From positions 6,138,064 to 6,202,063 of the forward strand of contig OW051468.1 of assembly GCA_932521025.1 (NCBI GenBank): a stretch of 64,000 nucleotides of DNA, given 5' to 3'. Under the pieces are notes generated by a model that saw nothing but the letters and a program-made list of their open reading frames with translations, ran no database searches and was not told the origin of the DNA. The stretch comes from Oscheius onirici (taxonomy: Eukaryota; Nematoda; Chromadorea; Rhabditida; Rhabditidae). How positions within the stretch are numbered: the stretch's first letter is position 1; every line of letters starts with the position of its first letter. Position numbers and translations under genes: made by a program. Below, in pieces: positions 52,319 to 62,600 of this stretch.

Positions 52319-53774
52319 CTAACCATTGGTACAGATCGGTTCCGGAGATCGGAGATCAGGAATATTCGGGGTTTCATCCTCATCAGGCATGGCTGCCGGA
52401 CCAGTCTGCGGAAGTTGCAACATGTCCCGAATGCGATATCTCTCTCGAATCGTCTCGCGCACATCACGTCTCTATAATCGTTTTCGTTGTTTTGAATTCT
52501 TTACTCTTCCTACCTGACTGACCAAACCCTCCAGAAGCGGAATGAGTTTCAAGAGTTCCATGTCGTCTTTGGCCTGGAACCAGCTCTCTATGGGGATTCC
52601 GTTGTCAATTTGGTAGGCAAACGACTGAGGGGCATTGTCGACGATGATGGTCTTGCTCAGATCTCGGCCGAGAATGTCCAAATCCTTGATATAATTTCCG
52701 TAGACACAGCGACAATGTTCGCGGAACAGACGGTGTCTGACGAATCTCTTATGAGGATCGAGTAGGTTCTAATGAAACTTTCGTATTGAACTAAGGGAAA
52801 AAGTACCATCAGTTTATCAGCATATATTCTCTTGCTGGCAGTGAAAAGAATGATCTCGTATTTGTCGGAAAGTCTTTCCAGGAAAGTATGAAGGTGAGGT
52901 CGAATCCTCACGTAGACCTAAAAATTGAGAGTTCTTTTCTAGTTCTTAGCGAAAGAAGTTCGGTTTCAAAAACCTACGGACCTGATATACGGTGCTCTGG
53001 AATTCAACTGGGAAAACAAGTGAAGCATCTGGCAGTGGAGACAAGCTACAGTGGACGAGAGTCTCGTCCAAGTCCAAAACAAGGGTGAATTCGGGAGTCG
53101 AACGAGTTCTCAACGGTAGAGCTGGACATCGATAGCGAAGATCGTCTGCTCCCTGGACGGAAGCCAGCATGACCAGACTCGACATTCTGAAAGAAAACTA
53201 CTTTGTTTGCACATGGTTCCTGCGATCATCGGTTTCATCATCCCTATTCAGACCACCCTGTCAGTTTATGGTTTCTCTCAATGTTCTCTAGTCATGGGGG
53301 GGGGGGGCAACTTTAAGCCTCTTTTTCAGTTTTTTAAAGTTATTTGGTCAAAACCATGATGAAGATATCACTTGAAGTCACTTTTCCAGTAGCTTTTTCT
53401 TACTGGACATTGTTCATGGGAATAAAAGGGAAATATTGGCTAAGAGTCTGTCCAAAGAGGACTCTTTCAAGAAAAAGAATAAAAATACATGAAAGTATGA
53501 GAAAGACATGAAAATTGTCCTCCCCCATGTGTCAGTTCGCGGTGTTATTGTTCTCGGAGGCACTGTTTCCGCCAAGATGTGTGTAACTGTCAATTACCCA
53601 GAGAGAATGAAAAGCGAATAAGCAATGATAACATTGGAGTGTAATGAGAGGTCAATAAACATACGAGTCATGATCGAATCCTCCGGGTCCTCGATGTTCG
53701 TCGAGCTGGCTGACGTCGACATCCTTCTTGGCCTGCCAAATAAGACAAGCGTCGTCGCTGAGCTTGCGCTTCAT
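52319..53774 (-). CDS. CTDSPL2-type FCP1/SCP-family phosphatase
   Basis: HAD-superfamily Ser/Thr phosphatase of the small CTD phosphatase group. Exon 1 (53665-53774) starts [18 protein letters not shown], and a 478-bp intron leads to HDSMSSLVML. The catalytic motif is [13 protein letters not shown] (DxDxT). Downstream are [66 protein letters not shown] and NGIPIESWF, all closest to CTDSPL2 within the family. The tail continues [16 protein letters not shown] and ends with TAG at 52319-52321. An alternative start at 53185 (MSSLVML) lies one base behind a TTTCTTTCAG acceptor and could serve a trans-spliced short form. Intron 1 holds a 12-G tract at 53296-53307. Confidence 0.88.
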
Positions 53775-54624
53775 CAACAGCAACAGCAGACGACCGCAGC
53801 ACAATCGATACCTCCAGTTGGTGTGTGTTGGCGCGTTGCCCGGCCAGTTCCCGCCCTCCTCTATCTGCTCTCTTCGTTTTGCGCGATCTGTCGCCAACCT
53901 GCTGCCTTCGATCCTTGGCTCACTGCCAGGGGAGAGAGAGGCTGCGAGAATAGAGAGTGAAACAGCACTGGATCAATTGCGAGAGGACATTTTCATTGGA
54001 GAAGACATTACTATGGACAAAGTTCGGGTGACGTCACCAGTCGGAGTTCAGTCGTATGCTGTTACTAGGAGCTTGTCCTGTCTCTATGAAGAAAAATCCA
54101 GTTTTAAATCGTGTTATTAAAATTTTAAATCGTGTCATGTGAACAATTCTGAAAATCGGATGAAAAGCCTGAATGGAACAGGGATACCGAGGAATAATGC
54201 AATGTAAACTCAACTCAAGGCTATCTTCATAGAATCCGTAGTATAGCCCTGTTGTTCATCTTTACAGAACAGCCTAAACCTGAACCCGGGAAAAAACAAG
54301 ACAAAACTGTTATTGAACACGAAACAGTTGACATTATTTTCGCAACATTCACAATGGGCGCTAAAATTTGTGCGGCTATTTGAATAGTAAAAACTGGTCA
54401 GAAAATTTCTATAATTGTTTTCTCTCCCTTTTACCCTTTATTTTGACACCTATAAAATTAGTTTCTTGATAAAAACACAAGAAAATATGCTACACCCGAG
54501 TGACCTTGTACTGTAACCATATAAACACGCTCCAGTGCCAATCAACTTTTTGAAACGATAGGCTCAACCAAATTTCTGCCTTTTTCATATTTATTCGGAC
54601 TAACTTCCTTCTTCAGACTATAAA
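53775..54624. promoter_or_regulatory. Shared upstream region of divergent CTDSPL2-like and cdc-6 genes
   Basis: An 850-bp region between divergent starts. Open frames near 53775-54000 appear to be shadows. The last bases before cdc-6 contain a CTTCTTCAG acceptor nine bases upstream of its ATG, a likely trans-splice site. Confidence 0.4.
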
Positions 54625-56628
54625 ATGGTTCGCAGTGCTAAAGAATCAGAAAATATCACCCCGAGAAAAAGTCAGGCGTGTAAAGCAGTTAATTCATATG
54701 ACGAAAGGCTCCTAAAAAGCGGCGTGAAAACGAAACGAAGTCATGCAATTGTCGCTAAAAAGAGGTTTGCTTTTTTACGTGTTAAACAGAAGACGGTTTT
54801 AGAAATAAACAATCGCCGAAAGCAACACCACGACGAGTAGAACAACTGCGTCAAACGGAAGCTGCTCGAACACCAGTCCCCAAAATCAGGTACTTATTTG
54901 TTTTCGTTCGAAAGTACCAGTCGTTTCAGGGTAAGAAAGAGCTTAATCGGTCGTTCAAGAGCAAATCCTGCCAGCAGTAGCTGCTCCGAGAGCGATGAAG
55001 AAGAACCGACTGCGGAAAAACAGGATACACCCACAACAAATAGACGATCTTCGAGATTGGCTGGAGAGACGACTCCTCTCGTACGTTTCTTTACCACTTT
55101 TGTAAGTAATAAGCACTGCAAAATAAAATTTCTCGTTCTTATTTCTTCGTGTTTCAGATAAGACTGCCTTATTTCGCTAAAAAACAGGCCACTTCGACTC
55201 CCGAGTCTTCCAAGAGCAAGAAGATGCCAAAAATGATTATTCGAAAGAGCGCGGTCCGTCGAGGACGAGAAGCTGCTGATCATCATTCGGATAGCGAAGA
55301 CTCTCCTTTTGTCGAAGAAGCGAGCAGTCCAAAAACAGGCAATTTCCCACCATTTTTTTCAAAAGCTCTTTTCAGACGAAGTTAGTCCCTTGAAAAGCAG
55401 AGAAGTGGAATTTGAAACGATCAACAGTTGGATTGCTGATTCTATCGAAAACAAGAAGGCACTTGCTGTCTACATCAGTGGATCTCCTGGAACAGGTTAC
55501 TTGTATTCAACGTCTATACCACTTTATATCTTTAGGAAAGACAGCGACGATGAAATTAATCCTGAAAAACTGGGCGAAGCGAGCCCCGTCAACGATCATC
55601 AATTGTGTTGCGGTAAAGCTGCAGAAGGACTTGATCGAAGCTATCTTCGTATCTCAAAACGTAAAATCCTGTTGTTTTTTTTATTAAAAAACGTTTTTAC
55701 AGCATTCGGGTCCATCAACTGTAGCCGAGTTGGAAATTTTTTTGACAGGTCTAAAGAAACCGCTGATCCTGGTCTTGGACGAGATCGACCATCTTACCAC
55801 CAATTCAAATTCCCTACTTTATGCCGCCTTCAAATGGCCCCAACAAATATCGAACAAGCTGCTCGTGATTGGAATCGCCAATTCCATCGATCTCACTGAA
55901 CGTCTTCTTCCTAAACTGAAGCTTGCACAGCCGCCGAAAACACTCGTATTTGTCCCGTATACGAAAGACAATATTCGGGAGATTTTGGTGGACAAGATGA
56001 ACGAGGAAGAGGTACTCATTTTAAAGCTATGAATAGAAAAATCACCTGCTTTCAGCATAAACTCGACTCTAAAGCTGTGGAACTTTGTGCCAGGAAGGTT
56101 GCAGCCATGTCCGGCGATTTGCGAACAGCCCTTCATGTTGTCAAAACAACAAAGTTGGCCATTTTCTCAATTCACATCTGAATCTTTTTTAGAGCATCAG
56201 CCCTCGCCTCTGGAGCAGATGGGGCCAGTAACGAGTGTCGAGAAGTTCTGGGCGTTCTGAACAGTGTCTATTCGTCTCCGCTAGCCAGAGCACGTCTTCC
56301 TTTTCAGCCGAGACTTCTCCTGGCCGTCTGTCTTTGCATGTCGTCTAACAAAAAGGCTTCTTTCGTTTTAGTTCACAAAACATATAATGTTCAGGCAAAT
56401 CTAACTACAAACTCGATTTTTTCCGGCTACGTCAAGGCCTGTGAGGTCATTAAAGTTCCCCCACTTGAAAATGACGACCTTTCGACTGCTTTCCAAACGC
56501 TGGAAAGTCAGTCGTTTATCTCGCAGAGCTCCTCTGGACAAATTCGTCTGCAGGTCGACTCAAAAACTGCCCGATCTGCTATCTCCGACACTGGCATGAT
56601 TGAACAAGTCAGCACCCTGAAACTGTGA
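54625..56628 (+). CDS. cdc-6: CDC6 replication licensing AAA+ ATPase
   Basis: CDC6 joins ORC at origins and helps load the MCM helicase. The N-terminal part is basic and Ser/Pro-rich with CDK-type sites (SPKATPRR). The AAA+ core starts at FETINSWIADSI and has Walker A GSPGTGKT (split by an intron at about 55495), Walker B LILVLDEIDHL and sensor 1 IGIANSIDL. A winged-helix domain with RLPFQPRLLLAVCLCM follows, and the protein ends STLKL, TGA 56626-56628. One intron, 55339-55375, needs a GC donor (ACAG/GCAATT). Read-through would stop at 55385, before the ATPase core. ORC1 would carry a BAH domain, which is not seen. NIP7 follows 123 bp downstream on the same strand. Confidence 0.9.
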
Positions 56629-56739
56629 ATACGAGTAAATTCCTTTCTTTCACCTTGATAAATTATACCTTTTTATGTTTATTTGTATTTTGATCGTGTA
56701 TTCGATACATATCTTTTTTTTGTGCATTTTATATTCACA

Positions 56740-56751
56740 ACCTGGTTCTAG
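56740..56751 (+). promoter_or_regulatory. Candidate SL2-type trans-splice acceptor of NIP7
   Basis: GGTTCTAG ends immediately before the NIP7 ATG. The intercistronic gap to cdc-6 is 123 bp and U-rich, as in nematode operons. Confidence 0.5.
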
Positions 56752-57408
56752 ATGCGTCCTCTGACTGACGACGAAACTGAGCTCGTCTTCGCCAAGCTGG
56801 CAACTTTCATCGGAGACAATGTCGCACTTCTACTGGACAGAGCCGACGGCAACTATTGCTTCAGAAATCACAAGGTCATATTGAAAAGTTCGCTGGCTGA
56901 AAAAACAAAAAGAAACTCGAATCTCCTGTTAACCTTCCCAATTTCAGGAGCGAGTTTACTACTGTTCCGAGAATCTGATGCGTCAGGCCGCCTGCATCGC
57001 CCGTGAACCCCTGTTGTCATTCGGAACATGTCTGGGAAAGTTCTCCAAGTCGAAAAAGTTCTATCTGCACATCACCGCACTCGACTACTTGGCTCCTTAC
57101 GCCAAGTTCCGTGTCTGGCTGAAGCCGAATGCCGAGCAACAGTTCCTTTACGGCAACAACATTCTCAAGTCTGGAATCGGCAGAATGACCGAAGGAACGC
57201 CAAATAAGGCTGGAATCGTCGTCTACAACATGAATGACATCCCTCTTGGGTTGGTTTTTTGACTTTTCGTTTTCACAAATAGCGTTATAGATTTGGAGTG
57301 GCTTCCAAGGGAACGATGGATTCGAAAAGGGCCGATCCGACAGCCATCGTTGTTCTTCACCAATCGGACCTCGGAGAGTACATCAGAAAAGAAGAAACTC
57401 TCACCTAA
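56752..57408 (+). CDS. NIP7, 60S ribosomal subunit biogenesis factor
   Basis: NIP7 is a small nucleolar protein needed for pre-rRNA processing and 60S assembly. The start [19 protein letters not shown] is highly typical. Exons continue with [53 protein letters not shown], then the C-terminal PUA domain ([35 protein letters not shown]). It ends KEETLT with TAA at 57406-57408. Length is about 180 residues, the family norm. Introns are about 40 bp and in frame. The cdc-6/NIP7 order suggests an operon, which I believe is also seen in C. elegans (from memory). Confidence 0.93.
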
Positions 57409-57483
57409 TTGCTGCAAAGTTGTTATGAAATTTGTTACGTTTGTTGTTCTCCTCATGATTCACATAAAATTCATTCAGTTTCT

Positions 57484-59376
57484 CTATTCAGGTAACAAAA
57501 ATTTGCTCATTTTCGCAGAAATAGGCTTCGGCAGCTGCGGGACGGCTTTGACAAGAACATCTTCCGCATTGGGCTCCCTCGAAGCCTGGTAATGATCGAC
57601 CAGAGACGGAAAGGTAGGAAAAGATTCTGCGACGGCCAGGGCTTTTCCGGATGACATTCCCGGGCAGACGGTCAGCTGCTCAACCCAGACATTTTTCACC
57701 GATGCGACTTGCCCCTTTTCCGATTGCGTTTGCAGATGTTCGAACGAGATTCCAGTAATCTGGAAATCGAGATTTAAACTCTTGTATGAATGTATTTACT
57801 GTTTGTTTCTCAACTCGAGAGATCAGTCGACGAGAAACGGCTTCAAGAAAGGCGGCTGTCTCTTTCCCGTCTTTACATCGCTGAATGAGAAAGCCGTCTC
57901 GGGTTCGAGTCGTAGCGAGAGCCTGAAAACTAGTTAATAACGGGGAAAATAAGAAAAAGAACCTGCTCAGCTCCAACAGATCCTCTTCCACGATCCTCCA
58001 GCAAATAGACGCGATTGGTCATCGGAGCCCTGTTGAGTCGCTGTTTCTGTTCATCATAGCGTCCGTGTCGAATACTGGACTCGAGATCGTCCCAGGTCTT
58101 TCGCTCAACGACCCAATCCAGGACGACTTCCGAGCCGTCAATCTTTCTGGCGACCCAGAGAAAGTCGCCGACTGAGAGGACACGAGTTTCGAACTGAAAT
58201 TTTGTAACTTTACTTTGAAAAACGAGTGAAAATACCCGGACAGCGGCGTTTTTGCTGAGGACTTCGACGACATTGTATCCGACTTTCTTCTGTCGATTTT
58301 CGCGCGTGTCACAGATCAGAATGACTTGAGCATCTTCATGCGGCCTCGTTGTTACGTAGCGATTTTCCGCCCAATCGTCTTCCGATTCGAGATCAATCGA
58401 TTTCTGTAAATAATCGAATGAGATCAAAAAATGAATATCGCACATTCTTTAGGAGCTTCGAATCCGCGTTGCTGGTCGAGAGACGGTCTTCGTCGCGATC
58501 ATCCTCTTCTACGAACTCGTTGTTTGTTGTCTTCTTCGTATTTTTGTTGGATCCGACTTTTTTCTTCTAAAAACACGAAGTGAAAAAAATAACTTAATAG
58601 CTAAAAATAGCTACCTTGGCCGGTTCTTCGAACTCTTCTCCCGACTGGTTCTTCTTCTTTTTCGGAGACGCAGGCTTCTTTTTCGCGTTTTTCGTGCTGG
58701 CTGTCAGAGCGAGATAGTCTTCTGCAAAATGTAAGTTATCATGGTAGTAGACAACAAGAAGGAATCTCACAAAGTTGTCAGCAATTTCTCAGCTAAGATT
58801 TAAGTCGGGAATGTGCTGTAGATGAGAAAGTATTATTAAAGTAAATTTTTATGAGCATATAGTCCGAAAAAGCACATCTTAATCTTTAATCTTAAAGATT
58901 AAGATGTGCTTTTTCGGACTATATGCTCATAAAAATTGGCTGTGAAGTTCTAGTTTTCATAGAACGGTTATAACACTTTTTCAACCTATATATTTTGCAA
59001 CAAATAAACCTTTTCGACACCATAAGCAAGTAATGAAGTATACCTTGTGTGAGCTGTTTGATTTCCGTCAGACTCATTTCCACTTCCCTCTCCGTGCAAA
59101 TCTGTTCCCAGGCCGCGTAGCATCGAGTCGCGATAGTTTCTCCGATACCTGAACTCGAAAAATTATGTCAAACAGGGTATACAAAGCATTTCCATTGATC
59201 TGTTTGAGCTCGTTGATCGAATTGACTTCTAGTGGATAAGTTCGCAGTCCACTGATGGCCTTGTACATCGTGTACTGCTGGTTACGGTCATCGGAAGCCT
59301 CTCGACAAACTTCTAGATACTTTTGGAAGAAGAGCTTCTTCTTGTGCTCTACTTTCACTTTTACGCGTTTTGACAT
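57484..59376 (-). CDS. mus-81: MUS81 structure-specific endonuclease
   Basis: Catalytic subunit of the MUS81-EME1 nuclease that cuts branched DNA in recombination and fork repair. Starts MSKRVKVKVEHKKKLFFQKY (ATG 59376, directly behind a GTGAACAG acceptor). An N-terminal helix-hairpin-helix region reads GLRTYPLEVNSINELKQING. The nuclease core has VLSVGDFLWVAR and VLDWVVERKTWDDLESSI, holding the ERKxxxD catalytic motif, then GRYDEQKQRLNR and RVYLLEDRGR. A C-terminal HhH region carries VCPGMSSGKALAVAESFPT and ends KMSKFLLPE, TAG 57484-57486. The intron near 58740-59040 contains a perfect 44-bp inverted repeat. The gene lies 265 bp downstream of met-1 on the same strand, so operon membership is possible. 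Confidence 0.9.
58844..58937. repeat. Perfect 44-bp inverted repeat with 6-bp loop in a mus-81 intron
   Basis: The left arm 58844-58887 (AATTTTTATGAGCATATAG...) is exactly complementary to the right arm 58894-58937 around the 6-base centre AATCTT. As RNA this forms an uninterrupted 44-bp stem, and as DNA it is a near-perfect cruciform-prone palindrome. No coding content. Confidence 0.95.
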
Positions 59377-59641
59377 CTGTTCACATGTTTTTTAGAAGCA
59401 TGTTTGAGCAAATGAAAGAAACACTAGAGAGCATAACCCGACACTTTGAAGAAGGACAAGAACTGCATTCAATGAATTTATTACCTAACTTTACAGACTA
59501 TTTGAAATTATCGAAAAAATGAAAAGATACGAAAACGGGCAACAGACTTTGAGGAGATCGAACGGATATCGATAAGGGGAATAAACAGGAAATGAGATCT
59601 TTGAAACAAACTAGAAATTGCGATAAAGTAGAGGAACCCGT

Positions 59642-62600
59642 CTATATTTTCGGCTTCGAGTCGTAGCCTTTGAACAGATCCTGGCCACCGTTTGCGCATT
59701 TTCGCTCCATGTAGCTGACCGTATACTTGGTAACCTAAAAACTTGAGTTTGAACTCGAAAACAAAGAGTACTGACCCTCTTTTTGACATCGTCAGTGAAT
59801 GTCGTTGATTCTGGATGGTACTTTCTTTCCCTTTTGACCATCTCCTTTGTAACTTGCTTCAGCAGCCAATTGCGCTTTTCCGTCGTGGCGAACAGGATAG
59901 AACGAAGGGCATTCCACATCACAGGCTTGACGGCTCGTTGAATCGCTTTGCCAAATTCCTAAAATTTTGAATAAAGCGACTGTTTTGGCAATAGATTGTC
60001 GCCTTGTGTTGTCGCCATTAGTCGCCTTGTTTCGATTTCAGCCCGCAAAAAGAAAAGAAACAAGCCTCAAGGTTAGAATGACTGGAGCCTTGTGGCGGAT
60101 CCTGAGAGTGAATTATCTTCGAACTGTCCGCTTTGACTTGGTCCGGCCTCGAACTGCTGGCTATAGAATTTCGTGATTCCGGTCGAGATGCGGCCTCGTG
60201 AAGACTATTGCGCGAGCTGGGGCGTTCGTCTGATCTCGAGCAGAGAGACGCTCTAGAAGCCGATCGGAAAAGTGTTTCACCGCGAGTAAGAATCTGAATT
60301 GTTTTTTGTTTGAATAAAAATAGATGAAACAAACCTCAACATCGGCAGATGAATCCGGCTGTGGGGCGACTTCTTCGTAGTCATCGTAACCCTCGCCTTC
60401 TGGCAGCTCCCATACCGTCTCGTTGCTGTTCTATACCAATATTTTAGTATAAAAAGAATTAAAAAATGCCTTGGAAAAGTAGTAATAAGTATTTCCCTCA
60501 TTGCTACGGTTCTTTACTCGATACCACAAATTTGGCGGAGGAGGCGGTGGCGGAGGTTTTGGAACATGCTTCCCAGCCATGGCCATTTGAGCAGCTTCAG
60601 CAAAGAGAAGAATATTTTTATTTTGCTGTGCCTCATGTTCCGCCCGTTGCTGAGCCTCTTCCTCTATGTCCTTGTTCACCCGGCGAACTACTCGAATACA
60701 CTGGTATAAACCGTCCTCGCATTTTCTAAAAAGCATTCAATTGAGAAGACGAAAATGAACTAACTTTCTGTCAAGAGCAGATAGTGAACGTATTTGCTGA
60801 TAGAGCGTATCCTCGCCTGGATTCGAGCCTAACATCCAGTTAATTATGGCCTGTGAATTGTTGGGAGGAGCAAACTTGGACGCTGGCTTTCGCTCTGTAC
60901 GTTTTACTCGTGTTAACCTTAAAAACAGCCACAAACCTTGAATTGGGGGACAGCGATATTCCAAAAGATTTCTAGTAATGAGCTTGATTTCAGGCAAGAC
61001 GCTTTGAGCAGAACAAGATAGCAGAGGAGCGGCTTCGGGTGGAGAGCCACTGTCCGAAAGTTCCATGTCCTCTGGGATGATAAGATCTCCCGGTCTATCA
61101 CCCAACAGTCCACGAGACCGAGGTCTTTCCGGCAGTGGAGGAGTTCGAGGTCGACCACTTTCGTCGTGACGTCTTCTGTCCTTGTAATGATCGTATCGAT
61201 CCGGAGAACGCTGCATCGCAGCACGATATTCGTAGCGATCGTGTTTCCGGCTGGACTCGTAAGAATCCACTCTACTTCGCTTGTTACTATCGAAATACTG
61301 AATTTGTTCAAGGTGATTATTAGAAACTGGAGGTGGACTAACCCTGGAAGAGCCATACGACGGTTCGTAGCGTCTTTTCAGTCCGTGTCTCGAATCGTAC
61401 GATGAGACATCGTAGCGCTTTCCAAATCTGTAGTTTTCGGTCCGGAAGTAAAAGTTTTCACGTCGCTCCGAGCGTTGAACATTATCTTTTTTCGCCTGTT
61501 GTTCGTAGGCAGAGGCAGGATTCTCGGCTGCGGCTTCTCGCTCTTGTTTGACCTACAGATATGCTTTTATTTAGAGTTTTTCGGAGGAAAACTAACCTTT
61601 TTGGGGATTCGAAACTTGGAGACGGCGCACTTTCTCTTCTCGTCAGCGAACTTCTTGCTATCGATGACCTCCTTCGCCGTATTTCGTACAAGTTCGAAGA
61701 GGTTTTCATTTGTCAGCTAAATGTTTCTTTTTGAGACAAAAGCGAGCTACCTTTTCCGAATCCTCGTCGTCGTCGTCTTCCCTTCCACAGAGCGTTTCCA
61801 GCATCGATTCCATCGTATCGCGGACGGCTAAAACGGATGGAACTTCGGCGTTGGCCAGTTTTTCGATGCTTTGACAGCACAAATCAGTCCAGCCCTTAAA
61901 TTAGTTTCATAAGAACAACAGTAACAAGAACAAACCGAAGTTGTGTTGGCATGCGATGTGTCGATTTCCGAGTCGGCGAGGAGACGAACAACTTCCAGCT
62001 TGAGCTCCATGTCGTCTTTTGACCAGTCGGAAGGCGAGAGCCACGAGGCGAAGACGTCGAACAGACTCTTCCGCTTGAGCAGCTGGTAGAAATGATGTTC
62101 CGTGTTCTTTACAAAGCTCAAGACGCGCATCTTGTAGCCAACTTCGTCAATATTCACCAGATTTTTGACAAAACGTTTGGCCCAAGCAGCGGCCGTGTTT
62201 TTAGGAATCATCGCCGCCGAAATGATCTCGTTAATCTTGCGTTGACTTTCCCATTCTTTTTGCTCTTCTTGCAGTTCTCGTTGAATCTTCTCTTCTTCAG
62301 TTTCAGCTTCCTTCTCCTCGACGTCTTCTTCCTCATCTTCGTCTTCTTCATCGTCATCCGAATCCTCTCCATCGTCGACAACTGATCCGATGATTCCCTT
62401 GCAGTTGGCTGTTCCACAGTGGCAACTTTGGGCCTTTTTGCTGAAGTTTGGTCCATTTTTGGTGAAAGAACAAGAACCAACCCGTAGTTCAGGAAGTGAT
62501 AATCGAAAGTAATCTCCTCTCCGGGAAGAATGTCTCGGCTCGAGAAAAAGCCAATGCGACTGCAATCTTGGGGACTTTTCGGAACTGCCCACTGAATTGA

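Noticed and set aside
57890-57920. GGGTTCGAGTC resembling a tRNA B box
   Set aside because: It lies inside the mus-81 coding sequence and has no matching A box or cloverleaf.
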